64,000 nt of DNA from positions 16,939-80,938 of the forward strand of contig CAJVYQ010000017.1 of NCBI GenBank assembly GCA_913009825.1. The letters are read 5' to 3'. Under the pieces are notes generated by a model. That model ran no database searches. It was not told the origin of the DNA and saw only the letters and a list, made by a program, of their open reading frames with translations. Source of the stretch: an uncultured Deferribacteres bacterium. Lineage in GTDB: Bacteria > Zhuqueibacterota > JdFR-76 > DREG01. Below are positions 1-9,946 of this stretch, in pieces. Made by a program: the position numbers and the translations under genes. The number at the start of each line of letters is the position of its first letter. Positions within the stretch are counted from its first letter, which is position 1.

Positions 1-2084
1 TTCTCAAAGAAGCCAAAAATATCATCCACTTTATCATAAATTGCCAAAGGTTTTTTGAACCGCTCATAACCTAATCCGTCGGTAATTGTGCCGGCATCTT
101 CAAATGTGTAGTGAGTAGCACGATAGACTTTGTATCCTTCAAAATCGTACTGTTTCAAAAATCGATCAAAGCTCAATTCTGCTTCAGAATCCCAATACAA
201 AGTTACTTTTTTATCGCCGGCAACAGCACGAAGTTTGGGTTTTTTGGGCGCAACTGCAAAATTGTAGTTGGAGTTGTAAATTTTCTGAACAGTTTCTTTA
301 TTGCGTAAAATATCCATTTCATCCCAGCCATATAGCATAGCCACGGAAAAAAATTCTTTCTGATTGGGCCTTAATGGAAAGTAACCGGACGAAAAAACAT
401 AATCAAAATCCGCTCTTTCCCGCGAACCGATATCAAAATAACCGGGTCTGGAAATTTCCCACATTTGCACATCATTGCTGTATGTCACATCACCGTATTC
501 ATAAAATTGAAAACTGGTTAAGCCAATTTGATCAGACTCATCCACATCAACCTGATCAATATTGGGCTCACCCGGAAGGTCTCCTGAGCCGGGAGTCGGT
601 TGACCGTCTCCTTCACCCGGATCACCGGTTCCCGGTTTACCGTCAAGACCAACATCATCAAAATTGACATCCCAATCTCCGTCATTATCAATGCCGTCGT
701 CCCGGCGCTCATCAATTAAAAGATTATCAAGCCCATTTCCGTTGAAATAATCTTTTGCCAAATAATCCCGGTTATTATAAACCGGATCACGAATATATAA
801 ATAATATTCAGCGGAATCCTGCGTCATAGCGCCGTCGCTCTCATCAATCAATCCATTCAGATTATCATCTACTCCATTTCGCGGGATTTCTTCCAAAGGA
901 GCATTGGGAGAGAAATAATGTTTTATGCCATTTACCGTTATCGAAAATTGATCTGCCGGCATCGTGGAAATTGTTCTGGGGTATTCATCGCTGTCATAAT
1001 CGATCAAAACAATAGGATCTCCCACATCATAAAATTTTAAAAAATCATCCTTGGTAATCAACTTGCCGCTTCCCCGACTTCCATCCCCGTCATTATCGAT
1101 GCCGTCATAAGGATTACCGGGACTTTCTAAAAATGCAAACCCAACCCATGGCACCGGTGTGTAACCTCTGGTGCCGATATTGTCGAAATCATAATTTACC
1201 GCCAGGGCTTTCTCCCGATAGTAACGCGCCACATCATCATCCCAGTCTTGATTTTCTCCAACCAACGCCCCGCTTGAAGCGCCGACATTTACGCCAAACA
1301 GAGTCTGATTTAAAAACAGATCACCAAAATTCCGAATTTCATAAAGCCAAAAAATACAGTCTTCAGCATCCGGATTTGCCCATTGCAAACCCCGCACCGC
1401 AAGCCGCAAACCTAAACCGCCGCGATCCGGTTCTGAACTGATGGGGACGGGGAGAGCAAGTCCCCTAACCAATTTTTTGTATTGATAATCATCCAACACA
1501 AAATAACTTTCTTCATCGGCATTTAATTGATCTTTGCCAAAGTAGCCGTCCCAATGTCCGCTCCAGCCCGGGTCTAATTGATCTGCCATTTTATCCGGCC
1601 AGTACGGAGGCCAGGTAAAAGCCTGGTGACTCATGGCAACGGCATGTTCGGGATCTTTTTCCTTCTGTGATTTATTATAATAGCCTGGGAGGGGTTCGAA
1701 GCCTAAAAAGGTGCCCAGTGAATCATGGGAAAACAAGTTTGGATCCCAGCCCTGGCAAAATATTGCCGGGGTTATGAAATCATACGTAGAATCCTGCGTA
1801 ACAGAATCCAAACTTGCAAAAACCCGCAGTTTGGCCATAACATACAATGAGGTGTTTCCCATCTGGACTTTACCCGAGCCGATGGGCCATTCGCCGCCAT
1901 AAACCCGGCTCTGATCACCTTTAATGGCTCCCATCATGCCCTGGTTGTGAAAAGTAACACGAATAAGATTGCCGGCATGAACATTTTTTGCCCGGTAAAT
2001 TGAATCCCCATGTCCTACTTCTTGTGCATCGACAACTATCCGGTTACATAATAAAATTAGAATAATCAGATTTATGTATTTCAT
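1..2084 (-). CDS. Large secreted protein, 3' end outside the window (partial)
   Basis: The minus-strand frame is open from an ATG at 2084 to the left edge, about 694 codons with no stop, so the C-terminus is not visible. It starts with a hydrophobic signal peptide of about 21 residues ending VDAQ. Several Asp/Gly-rich stretches (DGIDNDGDG, DDGIDNDGDWD) resemble calcium-binding thrombospondin-type-3 loops. Near the edge, a segment with VTLYWD and EGYKVYRA looks like the start of a fibronectin-III domain. A ribosome-binding site (AAGGAGCT, 2091-2098) overlaps the stop of the PorV-like gene, so this is the third gene of the TonB receptor/PorV operon. In this group such proteins are usually surface or periplasmic. 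The specific function is unknown. Confidence 0.75.
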   Translation of the reverse strand, partial: MKYINLIILILLCNRIVVDAQEVGHGDSIYRAKNVHAGNLIRVTFHNQGMMGAIKGDQSRVYGGEWPIGSGKVQMGNTSLYVMAKLRVFASLDSVTQDSTYDFITPAIFCQGWDPNLFSHDSLGTFLGFEPLPGYYNKSQKEKDPEHAVAMSHQAFTWPPYWPDKMADQLDPGWSGHWDGYFGKDQLNADEESYFVLDDYQYKKLVRGLALPVPISSEPDRGGLGLRLAVRGLQWANPDAEDCIFWLYEIRNFGDLFLNQTLFGVNVGASSGALVGENQDWDDDVARYYREKALAVNYDFDNIGTRGYTPVPWVGFAFLESPGNPYDGIDNDGDGSRGSGKLITKDDFLKFYDVGDPIVLIDYDSDEYPRTISTMPADQFSITVNGIKHYFSPNAPLEEIPRNGVDDNLNGLIDESDGAMTQDSAEYYLYIRDPVYNNRDYLAKDYFNGNGLDNLLIDERRDDGIDNDGDWDVNFDDVGLDGKPGTGDPGEGDGQPTPGSGDLPGEPNIDQVDVDESDQIGLTSFQFYEYGDVTYSNDVQMWEISRPGYFDIGSRERADFDYVFSSGYFPLRPNQKEFFSVAMLYGWDEMDILRNKETVQKIYNSNYNFAVAPKKPKLRAVAGDKKVTLYWDSEAELSFDRFLKQYDFEGYKVYRATHYTFEDAGTITDGLGYERFKKPLAIYDKVDDIFGFFE

Positions 2085-2096
2085 TACCGAAGCTCC

Positions 2097-3131
2097 TTAA
2101 AAAGAGAATATTAACGAAAATTTATTCTGTTTTTCCAGCCGGCCGTAATCCACCCTGGCATAATCTAAGAACAGATTGGAAGTCAGCACCTTAAAATGAA
2201 GTCCAAAACCAAAGCTTAAACCACCCTCACGATCCTGTAAAAATAATTGACGGTAGCCAATTCTCAATGCCAAAAGATCATAGAATTTCACTTCCGAACC
2301 GATATTCAGAAATTCTTTATTATCATTGGGGTGCACTGCATCGACCGCAATAATCCAATCATGTTGTGTAAAATTTAAAAAATCCCTGGCAAGGTTCGCC
2401 GAAATTCCTACACGAAACAGCATCGGCAATGGGAATTCATCTGTATCCAAATGAGCATTTATGTTTTCGTTATTGCCGGCAAAAATCTCGGAGATATCAT
2501 GTTGAGTAAGCATATCCCGACCTTCCATTTTAAGATCACCGCCAAAATTTGAGATCGACATGCCGATTTTTAAATTTCTGAAAAAGGTCCGATACATGAC
2601 GCCGACATCAAAGGCCAATCCGGAAGCGCTATTGTGCCAAATTGTCTCCTTGATATATTTTGCGCTGCCGCCTATGGAAAAGCGGTCGGTTAATGCCCTG
2701 GCAAAACTTGCTCCCACGGCATAAGAATTGGCAGAAACTCTTTCTCCGTTTCCTTCGGGAGACATGACGGTGGTACGTTCAATATCCGGCATGCCCAGGT
2801 AAGAAAAGAATAATCCGAAAGTGCCGATTGCGGGCAATGGAATAGCAACTCCACCAAAATCAAGACGCATGTCGGCAATATAATCAAAATGATTTAACAG
2901 AATTTGATTTTTGTTTAATCCTGCCAGACCGGCTGGGTTCCAAAACAGAGCGGTAATATCTTCCGCCTGAGTGGTAATCGCCTCACCCATTCCCAATGCG
3001 CGTGCGCCAATACCGATTTTTAAAAACGGCGCAGCCGTAGTGCCGACCCCACTCAAGGTTTGAGCGCTTAGATTTATAAATGAAAAAATAAATAAAAATG
3101 CAGCAGTATTTATAAATTTGTATTTATTCAT
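2097..3131 (-). CDS. PorV/PorQ-family outer-membrane protein (UPF0164)
   Basis: The protein has 344 residues, with an N-terminal signal peptide ending LSAQ. It then has the family-typical opening in which residues GIGARALGMGEA precede TALFWNPAGLA, followed by alternating beta strands to a C-terminal strand ending SLIFSF, as in FadL-like barrels. PorV and PorQ act in type IX secretion in Bacteroidota; in Calditrichota-like genomes many paralogues lie beside TonB receptors and their exact role is not established. An upstream ATG at 3146 overlaps the receptor stop, but the ATG at 3131 has a GAGGTG ribosome-binding site seven bases away and starts directly before the signal peptide, so it is preferred. 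It is the middle gene of a three-gene operon. Confidence 0.85.
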   Translation of the reverse strand: MNKYKFINTAAFLFIFSFINLSAQTLSGVGTTAAPFLKIGIGARALGMGEAITTQAEDITALFWNPAGLAGLNKNQILLNHFDYIADMRLDFGGVAIPLPAIGTFGLFFSYLGMPDIERTTVMSPEGNGERVSANSYAVGASFARALTDRFSIGGSAKYIKETIWHNSASGLAFDVGVMYRTFFRNLKIGMSISNFGGDLKMEGRDMLTQHDISEIFAGNNENINAHLDTDEFPLPMLFRVGISANLARDFLNFTQHDWIIAVDAVHPNDNKEFLNIGSEVKFYDLLALRIGYRQLFLQDREGGLSFGFGLHFKVLTSNLFLDYARVDYGRLEKQNKFSLIFSF

Positions 3132-3145
3132 TTTTAAGCACCTCA

Positions 3146-6121
3146 TTACTTAGAAAAACTTACACGCAAACCGAGTTGAATAAGCCTTGGCGGGGTATAC
3201 ATGCCGGGGCGGGTATAAAATTCATTAATACTGGAGATCTCAATCAACCGCTGTTCGTTCAGATAACTTTGCAGAGTAAAATCGGGTCGGCCGGTATCGG
3301 AATAAACCCAGTTTGCATTTCTGATATCAAAAAGATTAGTTACATTACAAAATAATTGGTACCGTGTGGGTCCGAGATGAAAAGACCTGGAAATGCGAAG
3401 ATCAACATTGTACGTGCTGGGTCTTCTCTCGCTGTTCTCACGCAGGCCGATAAAAGAACCTGACCCGGTAGCTTCTCCACGAATAAACTCAGGTGTATAA
3501 GGCAAGCCGGAATTCATGGTTCCTACCAGCGTGGCAATCCAGCCGTTTTTAGAGTAATTAACCACAACATTGATTGATTGTCTTTGATCCCAATTGAGAT
3601 TGATTAATTGCACACGCGGAGCTTTCTCACTTTGCAAATCATTGTATGCATCGCGGGGATCCGAAGAGGTTCCTTTTGCCGTCATATAGGTATAATCCAA
3701 ATTGATGGATAAATGATCTAAATTGTAGGCAGAAGAAAGGGTAATCCCTTTTGCCATGGCATGGTCACGGTTCGCATAGCTATAATAGGTTAACCCTCTG
3801 TAGGTATCGATGGCAAAACCTGTTCCAACCCAATCACGAATATCCCGGTAGAATCCGGTAACATGCAGATACATATTTTCCTTCAATTGCTGTTGTAAAC
3901 CAAGTTCATACATTACCGTACGTTCCGCCTTAAGATTTGCATTGCCAACTAAGTTTTCTGCTCCGGCGCCGGTAATCCAAAAATTTGGATTAGCATACAA
4001 ATACCGGAATTCCGGATTCTGAAAAAAATGACCGTAGGAAAAATGAATAACACCCCGGTCTGTGATCGGAAAAGACAAGCCAAAACGAGGACTGATTTGC
4101 GACTTGGACGCCGGTTCGGTATACCAATACTTTTCTCGTTCTTCAACGGTGGATTGCACTAATTCGCTATCCGGAGTTGTTGGGGTGTAATTATTATAGA
4201 TATGCCCGAATTTAAAAGGCTGATAAATTTGTGGATCTTTGGGATCGTTTAAAAGCCGGCCATCGGAATTAAAATAGTCGTACCGAATACCCAGGTTAAT
4301 AATTAGTTCTTCAAATTCTATTTTATCCTGAATATAAAAAGAGTATTCTTTTGGTTTGGCGCTGTAATTGGTATGGAACGGAGAAATCACATCGGGAATA
4401 ATGGGCCGGTAAGATGCCTGAGAAAATTGTAAATTATAATAATCGTTCAAGATATGGTGAAACCTGGAGGTGATACCGGTTTTCATTAAATGCCGCTTCG
4501 TCACCTGGCTGGTAAAATCTAATGTTAATGAAGTATATTTAGTGATCGATTTTGTCCGTCCCGGATCGTTTCCCCAGTAGGCAAAATCGGTTGAGCGGGA
4601 AGAGATGGATATATCATCCTGACGTGAGGGACGAAAAACATACTGTTCAAAATCACCCGGGTTTGTCGGCATATAGCGGTAATTATACGGATATTCATAT
4701 AAATAATTTTTTTGATTATTCTGATAAAGACTTCCTTTTAACTCTAAAAAACTACGCCTGGAAAAAATATAGGTTAGGGATAAAATCTGTGTGAAACGGT
4801 CTGTAAAATAATTTCTCCCGGCATCCGGAACATATTTGAATCGGTCACCTCTTCCTGAATAACTCCGGTCATGGTTGTAATAAATTCCATAACTCAAATC
4901 GATTGAATTGCTCACGTTATAATAAATTTTCGATTGTGTTGAAAAACCTTCATACCAATTCAGGGGGACAACTTTATTATCCGCCGGTTCAAATGTATGC
5001 ACGGTATCTGAAACCGGCGCCTGAAATCCCCACGGCATAAAATATCGTTTTCCGTGGGCATAACCGGGACTGTATTGATATCTTCCGGACAGAAAATAAG
5101 ATATTTTTTTATTTGCAAACGGCAGCGGTCCGGAAACATTTAGTTGCAAATCTTTATGTGTAAAAAGATTATAGGAATTTAAGTATGGTTCTTTTTTTAA
5201 CCATGGTTTTTCTTTACGGTTGAGATTATTGTTCAGTTCAGCAAACGAATGAATATTATTTTGAGAGAAATCATAAGCGATGAACTTACTCTTTCGATTT
5301 AACGCCCGGGCAGCTTGATTAGCCCATTCCGTATTATCCATCACCGAATACAAATCTTTATCAAAACTAAGATAATCCCCCATATAGGCAGTCGCATTTA
5401 AAGAAAATTTATCACTTCCTTTTTTTGTAACAATATTTACTACGCCCGATAGAGCCTGTCCGTACTCTGCATTGAATGTTCCGGTGATTGCTTTTAATTC
5501 TTCTATAGCCTGATCATCGATGCTGATACCGGCACGGCGGTTTAATGGATTTACTACCTGAACACCATCGACCAGATAAGTAATTTCATTGGTTCTGCCC
5601 CCGCGAATATGAATATCTCCCGATGCGTCCCGCACTACACCGGCCTGTAAATCCAAAATTTCTGAAACACTGCGAGCCGGTAGATTATCAATTTTTTCCG
5701 CACCGATGGACACTTCAGATGAAGTTAAATCTTTCCGGATCATTTCCCGGGTTGCGGTTACAACAACAGCTTCATCCATTTCAAGAACGGTTGATTTCAG
5801 GTGAAAATTTAACTTTGTGGTTAAATCAACAATTACCCGCACTTTTTCGAAACGTTGGGGTGTATATCCCATCATACGGGCAAGTACGGAATAGGAACCC
5901 GGGGGAATGTTAATAATAAAAAAATCACCTTCCGCATCGGTTGCAGCTCCCAATCTCGTATTTTCGATGATCACATTTGCGCCGATAAGCGGCTCTCCGG
6001 TATTAGCATCTACTACCCGGCCGGCAATTTTACCGGTGATACCGGCAAGACAAAAAGAAAAATCTATGAGTAAAAAGAATATTAGTGTAACACAATAATA
6101 TAGCGTCCGATTGATTGTCAT
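3146..6121 (-). CDS. TonB-dependent receptor with carboxypeptidase-regulatory-like N-terminal domain
   Basis: The protein has about 991 residues. A signal peptide is followed at about 30-105 by a carboxypeptidase D regulatory-like beta domain (GRVVDANTGEPLIGANV). The plug domain, about 125-235, contains IRGGRTNEITYLVDG and NAEYGQALSGVVNIVTKKG. The rest is a 22-strand-type barrel ending GLRVSFSK. Such receptors import bulky ligands across the outer membrane using TonB energy. The start at 6121 is chosen over 6163 because AGGAGG lies six bases before it and the signal peptide follows at once. The ligand is unknown. No LacI-type operator was seen upstream, so a link to the adjacent mannan locus is only positional. 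No SusD partner is present. Confidence 0.9.
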   Translation of the reverse strand: MTINRTLYYCVTLIFFLLIDFSFCLAGITGKIAGRVVDANTGEPLIGANVIIENTRLGAATDAEGDFFIINIPPGSYSVLARMMGYTPQRFEKVRVIVDLTTKLNFHLKSTVLEMDEAVVVTATREMIRKDLTSSEVSIGAEKIDNLPARSVSEILDLQAGVVRDASGDIHIRGGRTNEITYLVDGVQVVNPLNRRAGISIDDQAIEELKAITGTFNAEYGQALSGVVNIVTKKGSDKFSLNATAYMGDYLSFDKDLYSVMDNTEWANQAARALNRKSKFIAYDFSQNNIHSFAELNNNLNRKEKPWLKKEPYLNSYNLFTHKDLQLNVSGPLPFANKKISYFLSGRYQYSPGYAHGKRYFMPWGFQAPVSDTVHTFEPADNKVVPLNWYEGFSTQSKIYYNVSNSIDLSYGIYYNHDRSYSGRGDRFKYVPDAGRNYFTDRFTQILSLTYIFSRRSFLELKGSLYQNNQKNYLYEYPYNYRYMPTNPGDFEQYVFRPSRQDDISISSRSTDFAYWGNDPGRTKSITKYTSLTLDFTSQVTKRHLMKTGITSRFHHILNDYYNLQFSQASYRPIIPDVISPFHTNYSAKPKEYSFYIQDKIEFEELIINLGIRYDYFNSDGRLLNDPKDPQIYQPFKFGHIYNNYTPTTPDSELVQSTVEEREKYWYTEPASKSQISPRFGLSFPITDRGVIHFSYGHFFQNPEFRYLYANPNFWITGAGAENLVGNANLKAERTVMYELGLQQQLKENMYLHVTGFYRDIRDWVGTGFAIDTYRGLTYYSYANRDHAMAKGITLSSAYNLDHLSINLDYTYMTAKGTSSDPRDAYNDLQSEKAPRVQLINLNWDQRQSINVVVNYSKNGWIATLVGTMNSGLPYTPEFIRGEATGSGSFIGLRENSERRPSTYNVDLRISRSFHLGPTRYQLFCNVTNLFDIRNANWVYSDTGRPDFTLQSYLNEQRLIEISSINEFYTRPGMYTPPRLIQLGLRVSFSK

Positions 6122-6280
6122 GAATACCTCCTGATCAAAATAACCCTCTAAATCCCGGCTCAAATTAGCAGGAAAGTAAAAATCTAAAGATCAGACACTT
6201 GTCTATAAATATCCAATGTTTGGAATTTTACGCGCAATCAAGATTGGGAGAAACGGGATTTTAAACAAGTTCATAAAAAA

Positions 6281-6311
6281 ATTGCGACGCACTTTTTAAG
6301 TGCGCCGCAAT
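6281..6311 (-). terminator. Rho-independent terminator after the CBM/T9SS protein gene
   Basis: A 12-base stem with one mismatch (ATTGCGACGCAC and GTGCGCCGCAAT) encloses a 7-base loop. Read on the minus strand it is followed by a run of six T. It lies 22 bases after the stop of the gene ending at 6333 and before the TonB receptor gene, so it separates the two transcripts. Confidence 0.8.
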
Positions 6312-6332
6312 TAGTATATCACATTATTTCCC

Positions 6333-9263
6333 TTATTTCAACAACATCATTTTTTGCGTTCTGGTATATTTGGGTGTTACCATCTTGTAGAAGTATACAC
6401 CGCTGGTTACAGAAACGCCTGCATCATTTTTACCGTCCCAACGAATTGAATATTCGCCGGCTGCCTGATCTAAATTCAATAATGTTTTTACTTTTTTACC
6501 CAAGACATCAAAAACTTCAATGGAAATATTTGATTTCTCAGCCAGATCATATTGGATCGTTGTTGTCGGGTTGAATGGATTGGGATAATTTGAATATAAC
6601 CTGAACTCACGTGGAATTCCTTTGTCAACCTGCTCCACTCCGACAGGTCCGCCAAAAACTTCCAGGTATCCCCAACAGCTTGGGCGTTTCCAATCTTCGT
6701 GAGTATCCTGAGCGTTGCCAAACTGGATGATTAGCGATCTGCCGGTATCTCCTGACAATGCCGGATCCATATCATTACCATCAATTCGGAGGGGAAGCAC
6801 GGCTCCGTCTATAATATTAAGACCTTCAGGACCGGCAACGGAATCCAAAGCAATTTTGGCTTCAATAATATAACCATCACCTGTAAATTTCTGAAAAACA
6901 GTACTTTCCACACCGGGGATATCGGTATCAGTTGTCCCATTAAGTTGTACAGAGCCATAGGCAGTGAAACCGATTCGCCAATCACCTGTCCCCGGCTGCC
7001 CGACAGATTGATAGCCATGATATGCAGACAACAGATTTGCATTGTAAAATCCCATGTAAAACTCAAGTGCGTCACCTTCCCACGCCTGGTAAGGACCTTG
7101 ACGTAAATCATTGTCTGTCACATCAGCGGAAATATATAAAAACTTATCGTCAATAACAAAGGTAGCATTGAAATTCATGTCGGTAGATTCCATGTTCCAA
7201 TCGGGACCTTCCGTTCCGCCTGCCGATTCCGGCTTGACTGTATTCGCTTTATAATCTGCAAATTCGGTATCCAGTCCGTCAAGCGTGAACTTTGTATTAA
7301 AATCCGCATCATAAGTTGCTTTTGCCGTTACACTGGTTGTTAAAGTCAAAGGTCCAATCATGTTATCACCTGTAATGCCCGTTTCCGTTCCATCGGGACC
7401 AACGGCGGTAATAACGTAATAAAATGTTTGCTCTTCACTTTCTCTGCTCCATGGCCTGTGACCCCATTGTTGATGTCCGTGCGGAACTTTTGTCGCAATT
7501 CTCACCACACCTTCGGCCGTTACATCGGTGATTGGATTATGACTCATATAAACATTATAAGTTTCAGTTCCCATCGGATTGTCAATCCACTGGAGATGAT
7601 TATAAGCGTACGGAACAAAAGTTGCGGAAGTATCAACAGCACCAACCACTGCCGGCGAAGCTAATTCACCTTCCGGCTCAGGAATCCCGACCAGTGTAAA
7701 ATTATCCCAATAAACCGAACCTGTCCAATTCACGGTGGTATCACCATAATAAATTTGGCAGCCGACACTTAGCGGACTCTTCGGATCGATATTATCATTG
7801 GTTACGTGAGCGACAACATCGTAACTAATTGTATTCAACTGTCCGGGAATTAACGTGGTATCGGTAATAAAAAATTTGTCTTCAGTCCACGGATTACGCG
7901 CAAAAATAGAAACTTGTGCGCCTTGTGGCATATCTGCCGGCAGATAAAGATCGAATGTAATTTGCGAAGCGAAAGTATCTAATTCAGTAGAATACAGATT
8001 CACACCGCCGCGTTCAAAAGCGCCTTTACCGCCATTTACAAAATTCCATTCCGTATTTAAAACACCGTTACCGGCGGCCATCGGATCAGCTATTTGAGAA
8101 ATGTTTGTCAATGCCGGTCCCCATCCGGTATTTAAAAACTGCTGAGTTCCGCCGGCAGGATTATCAAAATCCGCAAGTATCCATTTAGCACCGGTTTCTG
8201 TGCCAAGCAGAACAGCGTCATCCAAATAAATGGTACCGCTCCAGGTGGTATCGTCACCGGTTAAATCCCATGTCCCAAATTCGAGGCCAATTTTCTGCAG
8301 CGGGCCTTCGGCAACATCAAAATCGCCGTTTTGAATATGAGCAATCTCCAAGGGGAAATAAATAGGATACCACACTTCTTTGGGAAAGTCAACGGTATAA
8401 AATTTGAAATCATGCCACGTCCAGCTTTGATCCTGTGCCCAGGTTTTTACTAAAATGGAATCCGGTGTATCTGCCGGTAGATAAATATAATAACCGATGT
8501 ATTTAGCGCTACCCACATCAATATTTGTTTTTTGAACCGCACCTTTATTCTCGGTTGTGGTTGCCGCATCAAATTCCATTTCCAGAACACCGCCGCTTTT
8601 TCCGGTTGGGTCGGTTGCCTGAGAAACAGTTTTAATAAAATCTCCCCAGGCTAATCCAAAACCGTTATCGGAGGTTTCAAAATCTGCAATTACATTTGGT
8701 TCTGCACCAATAAGACTCACATTATCTACATAAATAGTTCCTGTCCAGGTTGTATCGTCTCCGGATAAATTCCAGGTGCCAAATTCAAGGCCGGCTTTTT
8801 GCAAAGCGCCTTCAGAGACATCAAAATCATTATTCATAATATGAGCTCTTTTAAAGTTAAAAGCCAACGGAAACCAGACTTCCTTCGGTATATTCACCGT
8901 ATATAATACATGATCAGCCCAGGTCCAGCTTTGATCCTGCGCCCATGTTTTTACCAGAATTGAATCAGGAGTATCAGCAGGAAGATAAACATAAAAGATG
9001 ACGGCATGTGCATTTCCCACTTCCAAATTTGTTATTTGTAATGCACCTTTATTCTCTGTGGTAGTTCCGGCATTCAGGGCCAAAGCTAAAACACCGTCAC
9101 TCATACCCGTAGGATCCGCCGTCTGTGAAACACTTACAATAAAATCTCCCCAACCGATGCCAAAACCGTTATCGGAATCTTCAAAATCTGCAATAACCTG
9201 CCCTCTAACCTGCCCGCCAAAAAGCAGGCAAAAAATGGGTAAAAACCATAATAGTTTTTTCAT
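6333..9263 (-). CDS. Secreted multidomain carbohydrate-binding protein with T9SS-type C-terminal domain
   Basis: The protein has about 976 residues with a signal peptide of about 21. Three copies of a 165-170-residue beta-rich module follow, at about 23-189, 191-356 and 361-530. The first two are nearly identical in long stretches (for example LPADTPDSILVKTWAQDQSW); the third is diverged. A fibronectin-III-like segment follows at about 540-640, then a CBM9/DOMON-like domain at about 650-865. The end is a FlgD-like sorting domain of about 85 residues with YPNPFNPTTTIQY and a terminal KMMLLK. No catalytic module is recognised, so it is probably a cell-surface glycan binder exported by type IX secretion. 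GGAGG six bases before 9263 fixes the start. Two LacI-like operators in its upstream region suggest control by the neighbouring regulator. Confidence 0.8.
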   Translation of the reverse strand: MKKLLWFLPIFCLLFGGQVRGQVIADFEDSDNGFGIGWGDFIVSVSQTADPTGMSDGVLALALNAGTTTENKGALQITNLEVGNAHAVIFYVYLPADTPDSILVKTWAQDQSWTWADHVLYTVNIPKEVWFPLAFNFKRAHIMNNDFDVSEGALQKAGLEFGTWNLSGDDTTWTGTIYVDNVSLIGAEPNVIADFETSDNGFGLAWGDFIKTVSQATDPTGKSGGVLEMEFDAATTTENKGAVQKTNIDVGSAKYIGYYIYLPADTPDSILVKTWAQDQSWTWHDFKFYTVDFPKEVWYPIYFPLEIAHIQNGDFDVAEGPLQKIGLEFGTWDLTGDDTTWSGTIYLDDAVLLGTETGAKWILADFDNPAGGTQQFLNTGWGPALTNISQIADPMAAGNGVLNTEWNFVNGGKGAFERGGVNLYSTELDTFASQITFDLYLPADMPQGAQVSIFARNPWTEDKFFITDTTLIPGQLNTISYDVVAHVTNDNIDPKSPLSVGCQIYYGDTTVNWTGSVYWDNFTLVGIPEPEGELASPAVVGAVDTSATFVPYAYNHLQWIDNPMGTETYNVYMSHNPITDVTAEGVVRIATKVPHGHQQWGHRPWSRESEEQTFYYVITAVGPDGTETGITGDNMIGPLTLTTSVTAKATYDADFNTKFTLDGLDTEFADYKANTVKPESAGGTEGPDWNMESTDMNFNATFVIDDKFLYISADVTDNDLRQGPYQAWEGDALEFYMGFYNANLLSAYHGYQSVGQPGTGDWRIGFTAYGSVQLNGTTDTDIPGVESTVFQKFTGDGYIIEAKIALDSVAGPEGLNIIDGAVLPLRIDGNDMDPALSGDTGRSLIIQFGNAQDTHEDWKRPSCWGYLEVFGGPVGVEQVDKGIPREFRLYSNYPNPFNPTTTIQYDLAEKSNISIEVFDVLGKKVKTLLNLDQAAGEYSIRWDGKNDAGVSVTSGVYFYKMVTPKYTRTQKMMLLK
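8181..9197 (-). repeat. Three tandem copies of a coding module inside the CBM/T9SS gene
   Basis: The modules begin at 9197, 8693 and 8183 on the minus strand with VIADFEDS, VIADFETS and ILADFDNP. Copies one and two remain alike at DNA level over long stretches, indicating a recent internal duplication; copy three is older. Each module is about 500 bases. Confidence 0.8.
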
Positions 9264-9451
9264 TTGATCCTCCATAATTGTTTAAAAATTTCTTTCAAAA
9301 TAATTATTTACTGTACTGATCACGGCAATTATTATATCACCTCCTTTCAATTTTGCTATGAGCGATTTTAAAAAAGTGTAACATTTTAGTCCTGTAGAAA
9401 ATTCTACCAAACTCCCGTTTTAAAGTGCATGATTCATCGTTGGCAGTACAC

Positions 9452-9502
9452 AACCTCCCCTTGCAAAGGAGAGGAAATTCCTCCCATTTTCAAGGGGAGG
9501 TT
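9452..9502. repeat. GC-rich palindromic intergenic repeat
   Basis: AACCTCCCCTTG at 9452-9463 is exactly complementary to CAAGGGGAGGTT at 9491-9502, with another CCTCCC inside. The composition is unlike the AT-rich surroundings. Similar CTCCCC hairpins recur in many genomes of this group, but no second full copy was seen in this window. Confidence 0.6.
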
Positions 9503-9610
9503 AGGAGGGGTTGAATTCACTATCTTCAAAGGACTAACATGTTCAATAAAGTTGATCTGTTTCTTCCACCTCCTTCCTCTTCATTTGTGATTAATTTTCA
9601 ACAAGTATAG

Positions 9611-9622
9611 GAAAACGTTTTC
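9611..9622. promoter_or_regulatory. LacI-family operator, perfect palindrome
   Basis: GAAAACGTTTTC is a perfect 12-base palindrome with the central CG typical of LacI/CcpA-family operators. It lies about 350 bases upstream of the CBM/T9SS gene and matches the sites flanking the lacI-type gene at 12338-13351. Confidence 0.65.
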
Positions 9623-9870
9623 TTCATATCGGCAAAAAATGAATTATCAAGACATATCATGCTAACAATAAATAATTCAATACGTTAGATTTATTAAAAA
9701 ATAGATTGACATTAAACAAGTAAGATATTTCATAAAAAAACTTCCTTGTGTTGGAAATTTAGCTTTGAAATTTTACAAAACTTTCATAAAAAAAGCAAGA
9801 CCTTTTTTATTATTTTAATTTTTCGGCTCTTTTTACTACGTCATATATTATTTTTAATAGAAACAATCAG

Positions 9871-9882
9871 GATAACGTTTTA
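9871..9882. promoter_or_regulatory. Possible second LacI-family operator
   Basis: GATAACGTTTTA keeps the AACGTT core and differs from the perfect site at two positions. It lies 249 bases from the site at 9611, a spacing that could allow looping. This is inferred from similarity only. Confidence 0.4.
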
Positions 9883-9946
9883 CTCCTATTTATTTCAGGT
9901 ATTTCCAAGCGATCGGTTAATGAGTGTTTGAAAACACGGATATTCT

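Larger units (their letters stand above)
9264..9946. promoter_or_regulatory. Control region between the GH26 gene end and the CBM/T9SS gene, with repeats
   Basis: This 683-base gap has no convincing gene. It holds the upstream region of the CBM/T9SS gene, two LacI-like operators (9611-9622 and 9871-9882), a GC-rich hairpin repeat (9452-9502), and near 9375 a piece of the family C repeat end (GTAACATTTTAGTC). The rest is AT-rich. Confidence 0.6.

Noticed and set aside
3146..6121. TonB receptor as a SusC with a partner SusD for mannan.
   Set aside because: No SusD-like gene is adjacent, the partners are PorV-like and a large secreted protein, and no LacI operator lies upstream.
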